From: Flavobacterium fryxellicola | Lineage (GTDB): Bacteria; Bacteroidota; Bacteroidia; Flavobacteriales; Flavobacteriaceae | Direction of reading: 5' to 3' | NCBI RefSeq assembly: GCF_900143245.1 | Contig: NZ_FRDK01000007.1 | Span: forward strand, 1-64,000 | Length of the DNA: 64,000 bases | In this document: positions 18,562 through 28,910 of the stretch, in pieces | Layout of the letters: each line of letters starts with the position of its first letter | Position numbering within the stretch: the first letter of the stretch is position 1 | Translations under genes and position numbers: made by a program | Notes under the pieces: generated by a model | Seen by the model: only the letters and a program-made list of their open reading frames with translations | The model's database searches: none | What the model was told of the DNA's origin: nothing

Positions 18562-19557
18562 ATGGATTCTTTTACTCAAATCGCTTTAGGAATTGCAATA
18601 GCTGAAGTATGCGCTGGCAAAAAATTAAAAAACAAGACTTTTTTGTATGGCGCTATTCTTGGCAGCATTCCCGATTTAGATGTTGTAGTTGGACTGTTTT
18701 TAAATCCTGTAGATGCCATTCTTATGCACCGCGGTATCAGCCATTCAATTTTTCTTTTTTTGATTTTATCCCCTATTTTAGGCTGGTTTATTTCAAAAAT
18801 TGAAAGAGCGAAAATTAACTTTATACTGGCCACCAATATGGTTTTTTGGTGCCTTTTAACTCATGTAGTGTTAGACATGTTTACTTCATGGGGCACACAA
18901 ATTTTGTGGCCGCTGGATCATCGCTTTGCATTCAAAACTATTTTTGTAGTTGATCCGTTGTACACCATTCCGCTGCTGATTGCATTGCTATGGGTATGGA
19001 GAACCAAAGATCCCTTGCTTCGTAAAAAGTACAATTTTAAAGGATTGTTTTTTAGTACTGCCTATCTGATTTTGTCCTGCTTTTTAAAATTGTATACCTT
19101 ACACCAATTTGAAAAAGCATTAATAAACCAAGGAATTCATTATTCTGAAATTATCGTAAAGCCTACGCCTTTCAATCTGATTTTATGGAATGCCAATGTA
19201 GCGACGACCGATTCTTATTTATTGTCCGACTATTCTTTATTCGACACCCAACCGATTTCATTTGTGGCTTACAGCAAAAATAACGTTTTAGAATCAAAGC
19301 TTACAGGAAATACAGATTTTAAAAAACTAAAAAAGGCCAGCGAAGGTTGGTACATTGTTTCTCAAAAAAAAGAAACTTTATACTTTAATGATTTACGCTT
19401 TGGATTATTGAATGATAACCCTGCTCATCCGCAATTTGCTTTCAGTTATCAATTTATTGTCAATAATTCGAAATTAAATGCCATAGAAGTCCCTAAAAGC
19501 AAAAGGGATGGAAAAAGACTACTACAGAAAATATTTAATCGCCTAAAAGGAAATTAA
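18562..19557 (+). CDS. YdjM/DUF457-like membrane-bound metal-dependent hydrolase family protein
   Basis: This 331-residue protein has the typical family start MDSFTQIALGIAIAE, then GSIPDLDVV and HRGISHSIFLF, where the conserved Asp and His residues resemble a metal site. Several transmembrane segments fill the first 190 residues and a soluble tail follows. E. coli YdjM is SOS-regulated, but most relatives are uncharacterised. The start matches the conserved N-terminus of the family. No operon partner is evident. Confidence 0.82.
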   Translation: MDSFTQIALGIAIAEVCAGKKLKNKTFLYGAILGSIPDLDVVVGLFLNPVDAILMHRGISHSIFLFLILSPILGWFISKIERAKINFILATNMVFWCLLTHVVLDMFTSWGTQILWPLDHRFAFKTIFVVDPLYTIPLLIALLWVWRTKDPLLRKKYNFKGLFFSTAYLILSCFLKLYTLHQFEKALINQGIHYSEIIVKPTPFNLILWNANVATTDSYLLSDYSLFDTQPISFVAYSKNNVLESKLTGNTDFKKLKKASEGWYIVSQKKETLYFNDLRFGLLNDNPAHPQFAFSYQFIVNNSKLNAIEVPKSKRDGKRLLQKIFNRLKGN

Positions 19558-19765
19558 CACTCCCCTTATTTCCCACATTGATACCCAACAAAGAAACAGA
19601 GTAGAAAAGACGTGTGTCGATTATTATTTTTTAATTGATAAAACCCTTTCGATTAATGGCGATAAAAATAAAATTAAACTATTCATCAGTAGTTTAATAA
19701 AGCAAATCACTTAATGTAATAATTTAATTATATACGGAAGTAAATCCTACTCTTAAATTTTAACA

Positions 19766-20389
19766 TCAATCGCTCTTCAACCAGCCCGTAATACTCATTC
19801 TGGTATTTTGAGTCACCAAAACTTCATGAACCAATTCGTCGCTTTTGAAGAAAACAGTTTTACCTTGTGTAGGTGAAATTTTCTGATTGTTATTTGCTTG
19901 ATGAATCAGCAGTTCGCCACCGTCACTTTCTTGCCAATTACTATTGAGGTAAGTGATCATGGAGTATTTTCGGCTAGGATTGTTTTTGAATTGGTCTAAA
20001 TGCTTGAGATAAAAATCACCCGATTCATAAAGTGAATAGTGGAATTCATAACCTGTTATTCCGGCATAACAACTTTGGTTCAAATAAACAATAAAGGCTT
20101 CTATTTGGGCAAAGAATTCATTTTCGAATGCATTATTGTGTTTTTTATCAAGCCAATAAATAGAATCGCTTCGAATCGCTCCGTCATAAGAAACCTTCTC
20201 TGAGTTCCCAACTCCTGCTTCCAACAATAAACTTTGCTTATTTAAAGCAATTAAGTTCTGCTTTAAATTATTGGCTAAAGTAGTACTCAAAAAATGTTCC
20301 GATATCCCTACTTTATTTTCAATATAGGAGGCAATTAAATCCTCAAAGCTATTTTCCATGTCTTTTATATTGACTGAATATACCGCCAA
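19766..20389 (-). CDS. 2OG-Fe(II) oxygenase (prolyl 4-hydroxylase-like)
   Basis: This 207-residue protein has the iron and 2-oxoglutarate ligands of the double-stranded beta-helix dioxygenases: HxD at H130 and D132, distal His H188 in DELVHEV, and R197 in TRMSITGW. The pattern fits the SM-20/PHD-like bacterial hydroxylases, some of which act on ribosomal proteins or elongation factor Tu. The target here is unknown. The start could be the Met at residue 11 (start base 20359), since the first ten residues look non-conserved. Confidence 0.85.
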   Translation of the reverse strand: MAVYSVNIKDMENSFEDLIASYIENKVGISEHFLSTTLANNLKQNLIALNKQSLLLEAGVGNSEKVSYDGAIRSDSIYWLDKKHNNAFENEFFAQIEAFIVYLNQSCYAGITGYEFHYSLYESGDFYLKHLDQFKNNPSRKYSMITYLNSNWQESDGGELLIHQANNNQKISPTQGKTVFFKSDELVHEVLVTQNTRMSITGWLKSD

Positions 20390-20729
20390 CGGGCCAAGAT
20401 AGACTAATAAAATTCGTTAGAGACTGAATCTGAAATAAATAAGATTATTTACTTATAATTCCTCTTTTTATTGCTATGACGGACATGTAATTTTTAATTT
20501 GGCTCCTCTTTAGAAAAAGAAAAACACTTTATTCTTAAAGTATAAAAGGTATAATTCAAGCTATTATTTTACACCAGTAAAACCTTAAAATAATAAAAAA
20601 CTAAATTTAACCAATAAAATATAATAATTTACTTACAAATATATCATTTCATTTTCTAAAACATTGCAATAGAATCATCAATAACTATATAAGGCTATTT
20701 ATAATCCTTGATGGTAATGGAAAAAAATA
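20390..20729. other. Non-coding, AT-rich gap downstream of the polysaccharide export genes
   Basis: No gene or strong terminator was recognised. A minus-strand TATATTTG (20636-20643) matches the -7 consensus and could serve the oxygenase gene, but it lies about 250 bases from it. Confidence 0.35.
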
Positions 20730-23087
20730 TTATCCTGCTATAATTTTTTTCCACCAGTTTGTTTTTGAAATAGATTTCCCATACCCATAACTTTGTCCAT
20801 AACCGTAGCCTCGTTTTAAATCAACCCCGTTAATTAGAATCGCCATATTAGGCAATCGCTTTTCATTGAACATCTTTTTTGGAATTTCTAAAAGCCTTTT
20901 GTCTAAATTATTAAATCTAATTATATACAAGCATAAATCAGCATGGTGACTTAACAACAACGCGTCTGTAACCATCTTTACAGGAGCTGTATCTACAACA
21001 ACATAATCATAGTTATCTTTAGCGTAATCGAAAATTTCATCAAAACGACCATTCATTAGTAACTCAGATGGATTGGGTGGTACTGTCCCTGAATTTAAGA
21101 TATCATAGTTTCCTTCTACAGATGGTTCAATTACATCCGAAACTTTTAAAGAATTATCCATTAAAAAATCGGACAATCCATTTCCTATATTTTGATTAAT
21201 ATATTCATTCCTATTTGATTTTCTAATATCTCCACCTATTAATAATACTTTTTTATTAGATAGGGCAATTACCGATGCGAGATTTAATGTGGTAAAGGTT
21301 TTACCTTCTCCAACTGTTGTAGACATAATAAATATTATTTTTGCCCGACCTTTTATTTTAGAAAGCATAAAATTAATATTTGTTCGCAACATCCTGAAAG
21401 ATTCAGAGATTCCCTCATTATTATTGTCATGAATTCCAATTTTATTACCTGTGACCATTTTTGGAATTTCTCCAATAATAGGTGCTTTTATAACGCTTTC
21501 AATATCTTTAATAGATTGGACTTTATTATCGAAAAAAAATTTAATATACAAGGCTATGAATGGTAATAGTAAACCTAAAGATAGCGCTGTAATAATTACA
21601 AGAATTAATTTTGGACTTGCAGGTCTACTGCTTCCATCAGCAAAATCAATTATCTTTGCATTAGGTGTAGTAACTGCCAAGGAGATAGCATTTTCTTCCC
21701 GTTTTTGTAATAGAAACAAATATAATGTTTCAATGATTTGTTGTTGACGTTGAAATTCTTTAAATTGACGTTCTTGTTTTGGCGCTGAGTAAATTCTTGA
21801 AAACACTTTGTCTTCCTCCCTTTTAGTATTATTTAAAGCGATATTTAGAGATGCTTTTAAATTTTGTAAACCATGTGATATACTTGTTCTCAGTTGCTGC
21901 AGTTGCTCATCTAAATTAATAATAACTGGATTTTTTTTGCTTGAACTTTTTAAAATCCGGTTACGTTCCATTAATAATTCATTATATCTGGCACTATTTG
22001 TACTAACTGCATCATCTGATAAGCCTAAATTTGAAGGTATGATTTGCTCATTGTTTTTGTTTACATAATCCGTAACATATTCAGCAACTCTTACCTGAGT
22101 ATTTAAATCAACAATTTTCTTTTCTAATTCTGCATTGCTCGCTAATATTAATGAAGATTCAGAATCAATGTCGGTCAATTGATTGTTCTTTTTGAAATTT
22201 TCGACTCCCTGATCTACATTTGATAATTCATTTTTAATAAGTTCCAAACGTTCATTGATAAATATATTATTTCTTTTACCGATAAATTCTTTATCCGCAA
22301 CGACATCCTTATTATATTGCTGCACTAGATTATTTAAAATATCTTGTGACTTTACCTTAATGGGTGCTTTTAAAGTTAATTGAATTAAGCTAGACTTTTT
22401 ATACAGTACCTTAACTTCAATATCTTTTCTTAAATCTTCAACAATATTTTCTAATGGAACCACCTTAACTACTATTTCTTCATCTTTTCTTACGTTTTTT
22501 AATACAGTGGGCGTTACAGTAATATTCCCAAAATCTGTTTGCACATTTTCACCAAACAAATATACTTTGCTGGCAGTACCCCTACCATTTTTTAAAACAA
22601 ATTGTGTGGGAGATAAAGCCTGAATTGAAAAAATAGTGTCTTTACTGTACACTAAGGAATCCTTTAATGAAAAATTGATTTTAAATGGAACATCATTCTT
22701 GTACAGTTCTCTATTTACAAATATTCCCTTTTCATAAAAAGTAATGTTTGTTCCTAATTTTTTCACCACACTTTCCATCAAACTAAACGATTTTAGCATA
22801 CCAATTTCATTATCGACAGTTGTTATGCCAAAAGTGGTCAATCCTAAATCTTCAGAAGCTGAAAGCACTGAAGGCAACCCTTTACTGTTTTCATCGTTAA
22901 CTAAAATGGTAGTTGTAACAGTATATTGTTTAGGTATAAATTTTAAATATGCAGATGCGCCTATAGCAGAAATAATTATACCAATAAAAAACCATTTCCA
23001 ATTATAGGCATATTTTTCAAATTTTTCACGATAATTAACGGCTTCATCGTCTTCAAACATATAATTGTATGGGTTCTCATTTTGCAT
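20730..23087 (-). CDS. Wzc-like polysaccharide co-polymerase / tyrosine autokinase
   Basis: This inner-membrane protein controls chain length and export of a surface polysaccharide. At 785 residues it has the expected layout: a first transmembrane segment at 32-50, a Wzz domain and long periplasmic coiled coil (about 270-460), and a second segment at 493-515. The cytoplasmic BY-kinase has Walker A MSTTVGEGKT at 588-597, Walker A' LLIGGDIR at 615-622 and Walker B VVVDTAP at about 696-702. The tail has a Tyr/Gly cluster, GYGYGQSYGYG (760-770), the likely autophosphorylation site. It lies 18 bases downstream of the Wza-like gene. No Wzb phosphatase gene is in the window. Confidence 0.94.
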   Translation of the reverse strand: MQNENPYNYMFEDDEAVNYREKFEKYAYNWKWFFIGIIISAIGASAYLKFIPKQYTVTTTILVNDENSKGLPSVLSASEDLGLTTFGITTVDNEIGMLKSFSLMESVVKKLGTNITFYEKGIFVNRELYKNDVPFKINFSLKDSLVYSKDTIFSIQALSPTQFVLKNGRGTASKVYLFGENVQTDFGNITVTPTVLKNVRKDEEIVVKVVPLENIVEDLRKDIEVKVLYKKSSLIQLTLKAPIKVKSQDILNNLVQQYNKDVVADKEFIGKRNNIFINERLELIKNELSNVDQGVENFKKNNQLTDIDSESSLILASNAELEKKIVDLNTQVRVAEYVTDYVNKNNEQIIPSNLGLSDDAVSTNSARYNELLMERNRILKSSSKKNPVIINLDEQLQQLRTSISHGLQNLKASLNIALNNTKREEDKVFSRIYSAPKQERQFKEFQRQQQIIETLYLFLLQKREENAISLAVTTPNAKIIDFADGSSRPASPKLILVIITALSLGLLLPFIALYIKFFFDNKVQSIKDIESVIKAPIIGEIPKMVTGNKIGIHDNNNEGISESFRMLRTNINFMLSKIKGRAKIIFIMSTTVGEGKTFTTLNLASVIALSNKKVLLIGGDIRKSNRNEYINQNIGNGLSDFLMDNSLKVSDVIEPSVEGNYDILNSGTVPPNPSELLMNGRFDEIFDYAKDNYDYVVVDTAPVKMVTDALLLSHHADLCLYIIRFNNLDKRLLEIPKKMFNEKRLPNMAILINGVDLKRGYGYGQSYGYGKSISKTNWWKKIIAG

Positions 23088-23105
23088 AATCTTGATTTTA
23101 AAGTT

Positions 23106-23861
23106 TTAGCGATTAAGAATTAATATTATTGAAATTAATGATGAAATTGATGAAAGTATAATACCTGCATTAGCGCCAACAGCTGATGAATTGAGTTTTG
23201 TTTTATTAGGTTCTACATAGATTACATCATTTTGTGCCATATAAAAATAAGGAGAATTAAAGATTTTTTTATCAGTTAGATCGAGTGTAATAAAAGCTCT
23301 TTTTCCTCCCTGTTCTCGTATTAACATTACGGTTTTTCGCTTGCCGTGTATAGTTAGATCCCCTGCTAAACTAATGGCTTCTATTACACTAATTCGCTCG
23401 TTTGGTATAAGATAAGTGCCGGGAGTTTTTACTTCACCTAAAACAGCTACTTTAAAATTTACTAATCGAATATTTACAATAGGTTTTGCAAGATATTCTG
23501 CCAAAGTCTTAGTTAATTGCTGTTTTAATATTTTGGTGGTAATTCCTTCCACTTTAAGAATCCCAACAACCGGAAAAGTAATTTCACCATCATTATCCAC
23601 AATATAAGTTATGGGTATGGGTTCCGTTGTACTAGTCGATTCATATAAATTAAAAGGAACTGCTGCTCCTTTATCAATTGCTGAAACATTAATGCTTAAA
23701 ATATCTCCTTTTTGAATTTTTGGTTCATAAATCTCATAATCTTCATGAGAGAGATTATCCTGATTGCCTTGAAAATATACCATTTTTTCAGAAGAAACAC
23801 AGCTGGTTAAAATTACAGTTAACCACACTATTAATAAATATTTAATGTTTTTATTTTTCAT
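23106..23861 (-). CDS. Wza-like polysaccharide export lipoprotein
   Basis: This 251-residue outer-membrane export component carries a lipoprotein signal (IVWLTVILTSC, lipidated C21). The Poly_export domain follows (IQKGDILSINVSAIDKG), then an SLBB-type domain (VAVLGEVKTPGTYLIPNERI). The C-terminal hydrophobic stretch (about 230-249) may cross a membrane. It precedes the Wzc-like kinase, and the pair would form the export channel across the envelope. The distance to the upstream WecA-like gene is only 46 bases, so the three are probably co-transcribed. Confidence 0.92.
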   Translation of the reverse strand: MKNKNIKYLLIVWLTVILTSCVSSEKMVYFQGNQDNLSHEDYEIYEPKIQKGDILSINVSAIDKGAAVPFNLYESTSTTEPIPITYIVDNDGEITFPVVGILKVEGITTKILKQQLTKTLAEYLAKPIVNIRLVNFKVAVLGEVKTPGTYLIPNERISVIEAISLAGDLTIHGKRKTVMLIREQGGKRAFITLDLTDKKIFNSPYFYMAQNDVIYVEPNKTKLNSSAVGANAGIILSSISSLISIILILNR

Positions 23862-23907
23862 ATAATTGTTGTTGTTTATAATTTAATTTAAACTGAGATA
23901 CTAGCAT

Positions 23908-25056
23908 TCATAATTCACTTTTTTCATTTTTCTTTAAAAGAAAATAATTGAATTTACTTGTAAAAATTCTACCTACATTAAACACTGTCAGTTCTTTTAA
24001 TAAACTAAAGAAAAGTAACATTACAACATTTAAAAACATTAGAAAAAAAGACATTTGAAAACTATCGAGGAATGATGAAAGCCAGAGAGAAATTATAATA
24101 ATTACATAATTTAGAAATCCTAAAGTCATTGCAACTTTAAAGTGTGAAAGTCCTGAATCGATTAAAATATGATGAATGTGATTTCTATCTGCTTTAAACG
24201 GACTTTTACCTGATACCAATCTTATCCCAATTACTCGACACATATCAAATAATGGCATGAACAGTATAGCAAAAATAATTATCAATTTATTTTCAGCTTT
24301 AAATGTGAAATTGCTTAGTAATGTTGCATCCATAGATAGGAATTTCAAAGTACAAAATCCTATAAAAAATCCTATAAGCAATGAGCCTGTATCTCCCATA
24401 AATATTTTTTGTCTTGTTGAAAAATTATAATAGAGATAGGCCAGCAGCATTGCTATGATACTCAAACTAACTAAAAAGTAAAAGTGTAAATCACAAGCAT
24501 AAAAAATTAAAGAAAACACACTAAATATTACAATTGCTATTGTGGAAGCTAAACCATCTATTCCATCAATAAAATTAAATGCATTAATAATGGTTAATAA
24601 AATAAAAATAATTCCAAAATACTCTAATAATTCAGGTAATTTATATATTCCTAAAAATCCATTCAGCGTTGTGAAATTCATAGAATTAGAAACTAGCAAA
24701 AAAATGATAGCAATGGTTTCCATCGTTAATTTGGCTACTGGAGAGGTGACTACCAAATCATCTTTTAAACCTATTATAAATACAACTGTTATCGCAGCTA
24801 TTAGATTTAGACCAATATTTTCTACATCAAAATTTTTTATAAAAAAAAGTGTCATTATAATCGTTATATAAAAGGCTACACCAGCCATAGTAGGTGTTGA
24901 ACAAAAATGAGAACTTCGGTTATTAGGTTCATCACTTAAATTCCGAATTTTTATTATCCCATATATTTTTGGTATTATAGTGTATACTAACAGAAATGAA
25001 ATTATCACTATCAGTAAACTTAATACTGTAAAATTAGACATGATTTCTTTGAGCAT
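23908..25056 (-). CDS. WecA/MraY-family undecaprenyl-phosphate sugar-1-phosphate transferase
   Basis: This probably starts polysaccharide assembly by moving a sugar-1-phosphate (often GlcNAc-1-P) from UDP-sugar to undecaprenyl phosphate at the inner membrane. The 382-residue protein has about ten transmembrane segments and the family motifs LKDDL, NAFNFIDGIDGLA, FMGDTGSLL and DRNHIHH. A good minus-strand terminator lies upstream at 25.5 kb, so this gene begins a separate transcript from the glycosyltransferase genes. The sugar cannot be read from the sequence. Confidence 0.92.
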   Translation of the reverse strand: MLKEIMSNFTVLSLLIVIISFLLVYTIIPKIYGIIKIRNLSDEPNNRSSHFCSTPTMAGVAFYITIIMTLFFIKNFDVENIGLNLIAAITVVFIIGLKDDLVVTSPVAKLTMETIAIIFLLVSNSMNFTTLNGFLGIYKLPELLEYFGIIFILLTIINAFNFIDGIDGLASTIAIVIFSVFSLIFYACDLHFYFLVSLSIIAMLLAYLYYNFSTRQKIFMGDTGSLLIGFFIGFCTLKFLSMDATLLSNFTFKAENKLIIIFAILFMPLFDMCRVIGIRLVSGKSPFKADRNHIHHILIDSGLSHFKVAMTLGFLNYVIIIISLWLSSFLDSFQMSFFLMFLNVVMLLFFSLLKELTVFNVGRIFTSKFNYFLLKKNEKSEL

Positions 25057-25605
25057 TTCTTCATTTTTTTAAAATTATAAAATATTTTTTTACAATAAAA
25101 CAGTTGTTCTTACTGTAAGCTACGGCTAAATAATTCAAGTCTAACTTTAATCTTACAACCATTCTTTTTCGGGGATTAAAGAATATTAAAGTTGAAAAAG
25201 ACTTTTTTTAATTTTATAAAATAAAAAAATACGGTAGGTAATTATTTTTTTATTAGCAGTTATAAATAAGGTTATATTTCCAGATTAAAATTAAATATAA
25301 TTACCGGTCCTAAAAAAATTTAACTACCATTAACCAAAATATTCGTTTAAAGGTATAATTCTTTAAAATTTTGATTTAAAGCACGTTAAATTTTCATTAA
25401 CGTTCTAAATATTATAAGGTCAATTTTGAATACTAGGTATAAAAGTAATTTTTGATTATAAAAAATGGAATTTATAAATAAATTAACAGTCATTATTTCA
25501 CAAAAAAAAACACCTCAAAATTAAATTTTTAAGGTGTTTTGCAGAAAAAAGAGATCAGCTTAAATAAATTGTTAAAAAAATTAATTCTTTGTTACTAATC
25601 TAAAA
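25057..25605. other. Long AT-rich intergenic region within the polysaccharide locus
   Basis: These 549 bases hold the terminator of the upstream glycosyltransferase operon (25502-25540) and presumably the promoter and leader of the WecA-wza-wzc unit. No gene is supported and no clean -7 box was picked out. A long untranslated leader could be regulatory, but nothing specific was recognised. Confidence 0.4.
25502..25540 (-). terminator. Intrinsic terminator of the glycosyltransferase operon
   Basis: AAAACACCT (25507-25515) pairs with AGGTGTTTT (25532-25540). On the minus strand the stem is followed by a run of T (complement of the A tract 25502-25510). It lies about 65 bases after the last glycosyltransferase stop. 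Confidence 0.8.
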
Positions 25606-26700
25606 TTATTTTGAATTTAGGAGGAATAGATTAGCATAACCGGCTGAAACTACTTTCCAAGTGTATACATTATTTGCTACGTTTTTCATGTCTTTAGCAA
25701 TCTCATTTAATTCTTCCTGCTTAATATTAGATACTATCTTTAGTAATTCATTTTTATTATTAAAGTACTTAGCTTTGTTTGCTGTAGTTTCCAAGTTATA
25801 ATTTATACCATAAGTTATAATAGGCAACTCCAGATACATTGCTTCCACTAATGACGGATTAGTTCCTCCTGCACTATGGCCATGAACATAGAAATAACAA
25901 TTACTTCTAATCTGGTTTAATATGTTTTGATCATAAATAGGGTCTAATAAATGGATGTTTTCAAAATTATTGAATTTCAATTTCATTTCTTTACCATAGT
26001 TACTATTATTCCAATTCCCTATAACAACAATATCTAAACTTGGATGTTCTGAAAAGGAATGCAGTATCAAATAAATGTTGTTTTCTGGTTCAATTCTACA
26101 AACTTTAAATGCGTATTTTTTAGCCAAGAAAGGATATTCAGATACAACACCGGAACTTAATGCTTCTTTCTTTGTGTGATCAGCACCATAAGCAATTAAT
26201 TCACTATTGATATTATAAACATATTTCACATAATCTTGGATTACTTTATTGTCTGAAACAACACGGTCAGCATAAGTTACTGCTACTCTTTCGGAAAATT
26301 TTAAAAATATTTTAGCTGCTTTCCCCCATTTTGCACGTTTCCACTCTAACCCATCGATATTAACAATAATAACTTTATTAGATATCAATTTAATAAACGG
26401 TAAAACTACACAGCCCGAAACTCCCAGTATTAAAAGGACATCTGCATAAAATAACGCATTAAAAATGGAAATTATATCGTATAAAATGCTTTGCACACCA
26501 TTTGCATTTAATGGGATATATTTTAACTGAGCATTGTTGTGACTTTTAAGCTTTTTAGGATAAAAAAAACTACTGCAATAAACCGTCACATCAAATGAAT
26601 CAGTTAAGTGTTTCGTTAAATATTCAGTAAGAGTTTCAAAGCCACCATATTTAGCAGGAAGACCAACAGTGCCGATAATGGCTATTTTTTTTTGTATCAT
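25606..26700 (-). CDS. DUF1972-type glycosyltransferase
   Basis: This 364-residue GT-B fold protein starts IAIIGTVGLPAKYGGFETLT, the hallmark of the DUF1972 family (rhamnosyltransferase-like, GT4). The C-terminal donor half includes YVHGHSAGGTNPSLVEAMYL with the conserved Glu. It adds a sugar to the lipid-linked repeat unit on the cytoplasmic side. Its start overlaps the stop of the next upstream glycosyltransferase gene by 4 bases, so they are coupled. It is the last gene of its transcript. Confidence 0.88.
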   Translation of the reverse strand: MIQKKIAIIGTVGLPAKYGGFETLTEYLTKHLTDSFDVTVYCSSFFYPKKLKSHNNAQLKYIPLNANGVQSILYDIISIFNALFYADVLLILGVSGCVVLPFIKLISNKVIIVNIDGLEWKRAKWGKAAKIFLKFSERVAVTYADRVVSDNKVIQDYVKYVYNINSELIAYGADHTKKEALSSGVVSEYPFLAKKYAFKVCRIEPENNIYLILHSFSEHPSLDIVVIGNWNNSNYGKEMKLKFNNFENIHLLDPIYDQNILNQIRSNCYFYVHGHSAGGTNPSLVEAMYLELPIITYGINYNLETTANKAKYFNNKNELLKIVSNIKQEELNEIAKDMKNVANNVYTWKVVSAGYANLFLLNSK

Positions 26701-27818
26701 GCTAAAATTACTTTTTCAAGCATGATTCTTGCGCTTTCTTCCCACGAGTACTTCCCCTTAATTGTTGATTGTATTGCACTTAAATCTATATTTTTTACAT
26801 TTTGTGCCATCTGATTAATTATTCTAACAAACTCCTCGTAATTATTCGGATCAAAAAAATAGGGATTAAAAAAATCAAAATCAGCCATAGCCGTAGTATT
26901 AGAGCATGCAACAGGTGTAGATAATGCCCCAGCTTCTAGTGGAGGGATGCCAAAACCCTCAGCTTTAGAAGGATATACAAAAAATTCTGCTGCATTTAAA
27001 AAATTCTTTAAATCTAAATCAGTAACTTTTTTAAACCAATAAATGGATTTTTTAACTTCTTTTTTTAAATCATTTATGTCATCAAAAAGACCACTATGCA
27101 ATGTATTGTCTCCAATTAAAACGAGAGAAAATCCTTTTTCATACAGTTTTTCCTTTGCAAAAGCTTTAACTAATAAATTTTGATTTTTTCTCGGTTCTAT
27201 GCGGCTTACATAAAGTATAAACTTTTGGACGGCATAGCGGTCACTAATATATTTTTTTGACACCTCTTTGGCTGTTTTAAATTGAAAATAATCATCTGAA
27301 ACAGCATTGGGTGTTATTATTATTTCATTTGCTTTAATGTTAAATTGTTTGGCAATTTTTTGTTTGGAATAATCTGAGACGGTCAATAAATAATCACTCC
27401 TTTTAGCACTTAAAAAAAATAATATATTGCGTTGCAATCGATACAAAAAAGAAAAATCATTAGAAAAATCATTAAAAAGAATATCATGTATTGTAACAAT
27501 ATATTTGCAGTTTTTATTTTTAACAAAAGGAATAACATATTGAAAATGAGCATGTGTACAACCTAATCTATTGATTATTTGAGGTATTTCTATAAAAATT
27601 CTTTCGAAACTTCCTCTTGATGAATACTGAATGTATTTCACATTAGGTTGATTTACAAAATACTCCTTAATATTTTCAAGTTTATTTGCACCAAAATATA
27701 AGGTAATGTTCGGGTCTAGAAATAAAACCTTTAAATACAATTCTTTGACATACGTTACCGTACCTTGAAATTCACCGTCAAAAATATGTGCATCAACAAA
27801 AATTTTATAGTTTTTCAT
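26697..27818 (-). CDS. GT4-family glycosyltransferase
   Basis: This 373-residue GT-B protein has the GT4 donor-site pattern FFVYPSKAEGFGIPPLEAGA near the C-terminus and the ILYVSRIEPRKNQNLLVKAF signature. It resembles mannosyltransferases of polysaccharide clusters. Donor and acceptor are unknown. It is part of the minus-strand operon, 38 bases after the GT2 gene. Confidence 0.88.
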   Translation of the reverse strand: MKNYKIFVDAHIFDGEFQGTVTYVKELYLKVLFLDPNITLYFGANKLENIKEYFVNQPNVKYIQYSSRGSFERIFIEIPQIINRLGCTHAHFQYVIPFVKNKNCKYIVTIHDILFNDFSNDFSFLYRLQRNILFFLSAKRSDYLLTVSDYSKQKIAKQFNIKANEIIITPNAVSDDYFQFKTAKEVSKKYISDRYAVQKFILYVSRIEPRKNQNLLVKAFAKEKLYEKGFSLVLIGDNTLHSGLFDDINDLKKEVKKSIYWFKKVTDLDLKNFLNAAEFFVYPSKAEGFGIPPLEAGALSTPVACSNTTAMADFDFFNPYFFDPNNYEEFVRIINQMAQNVKNIDLSAIQSTIKGKYSWEESARIMLEKVILA

Positions 27819-27856
27819 ACTTAAATTGATTTAAAAAAATCACGATATGCATCGAG

Positions 27857-28777
27857 TTAACTCTTTTCACTCAAATATAATTTTATCTTACGGACAACAG
27901 AACTTTCAATTTTCCATACTTCGAACAACGATTTTAATAAAAAAATTCTTGAGCTACTGGAGTTAAGATATTCTTTATGATAGTACATTTTACTTTGAAA
28001 AGCATATTTATGCATGTTAATAAAACTCAAATTACTTGAAATTGTTTGCGAGCTTAAATGATCATAATTTAAGTTATATAAAAGGTAATTATTCAAGCCC
28101 AATCTTTTAACTTTAATACCTATAATAGATTCTTCCATATATAAAAAGGTGTTTTCGTCTAATAAACCTATATCAAAAAACACTTTTTTGACACCCATAA
28201 AAAAAGAACCCGCTAAACAATCAACTGGCTTAATTTCTGAAAGATGTTCCGTATTATAAATTTGCCTCCCTCTGTAGAAGTATTCATTACGAAAAATAAA
28301 TTCTAATGCGATTAGTGAGCCTTTTAAATCATCTATAAATCTAGGGGTTTTCCACGCTGACATTTTTGATATCTTTCCATTATCACGCATTACAGGAGCG
28401 ACAAAAGCCGGGTTTTTTAACTTTTTATACTCTTTAGTCATTTTAAATAATAATAATGTGTCGTTAATCGAAATATCATTATTACTGATTACAATAAAAT
28501 CTATCTCCTTTTTCTTTAGATAATGTAAACCAAAATTATTACCGTAGGCATAACCTCCATTTCTTTCGCTAAGAATTACTTCAATATTTTTTATTTCTAA
28601 GAAAGTATCTTTTAATATATTATATGATTTATTAGGTGAGCAATTATCAACTATTAGGATATTTAAATCTATTTTTTCCTGTTTTTGTAAACAGTCGACG
28701 TATGTAATCGTGTCCTTATAGGATTGATAATTCAATATTATAACATAAATAGAGTCTAATTGATCTGCATTTTTCAT
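27857..28777 (-). CDS. GT2-family glycosyltransferase
   Basis: This 306-residue GT-A fold protein has the GT2 start VIILNYQSYKDTITYVD, LIVDNCSPN, the metal/nucleotide site ISNNDISI and the later DCLAGSFFMGVKK with LLDENTFLYMEE. This is typical of rhamnosyltransferase-like enzymes of surface polysaccharide clusters. A 133-base gap precedes it, so an internal promoter is possible. Confidence 0.88.
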   Translation of the reverse strand: MKNADQLDSIYVIILNYQSYKDTITYVDCLQKQEKIDLNILIVDNCSPNKSYNILKDTFLEIKNIEVILSERNGGYAYGNNFGLHYLKKKEIDFIVISNNDISINDTLLLFKMTKEYKKLKNPAFVAPVMRDNGKISKMSAWKTPRFIDDLKGSLIALEFIFRNEYFYRGRQIYNTEHLSEIKPVDCLAGSFFMGVKKVFFDIGLLDENTFLYMEESIIGIKVKRLGLNNYLLYNLNYDHLSSQTISSNLSFINMHKYAFQSKMYYHKEYLNSSSSRIFLLKSLFEVWKIESSVVRKIKLYLSEKS

Positions 28778-28910
28778 TTAATACTGTTTTAAAATCACTT
28801 TAAATTAATTTAAAAAGCGCCTGTTATACAGAAATTTTAGCCTTAAAAAGTTATAATAGACAGAAGTTATATTTAGTAAAAAATATGTAAATTATTTAGA
28901 TGCTAAACCC

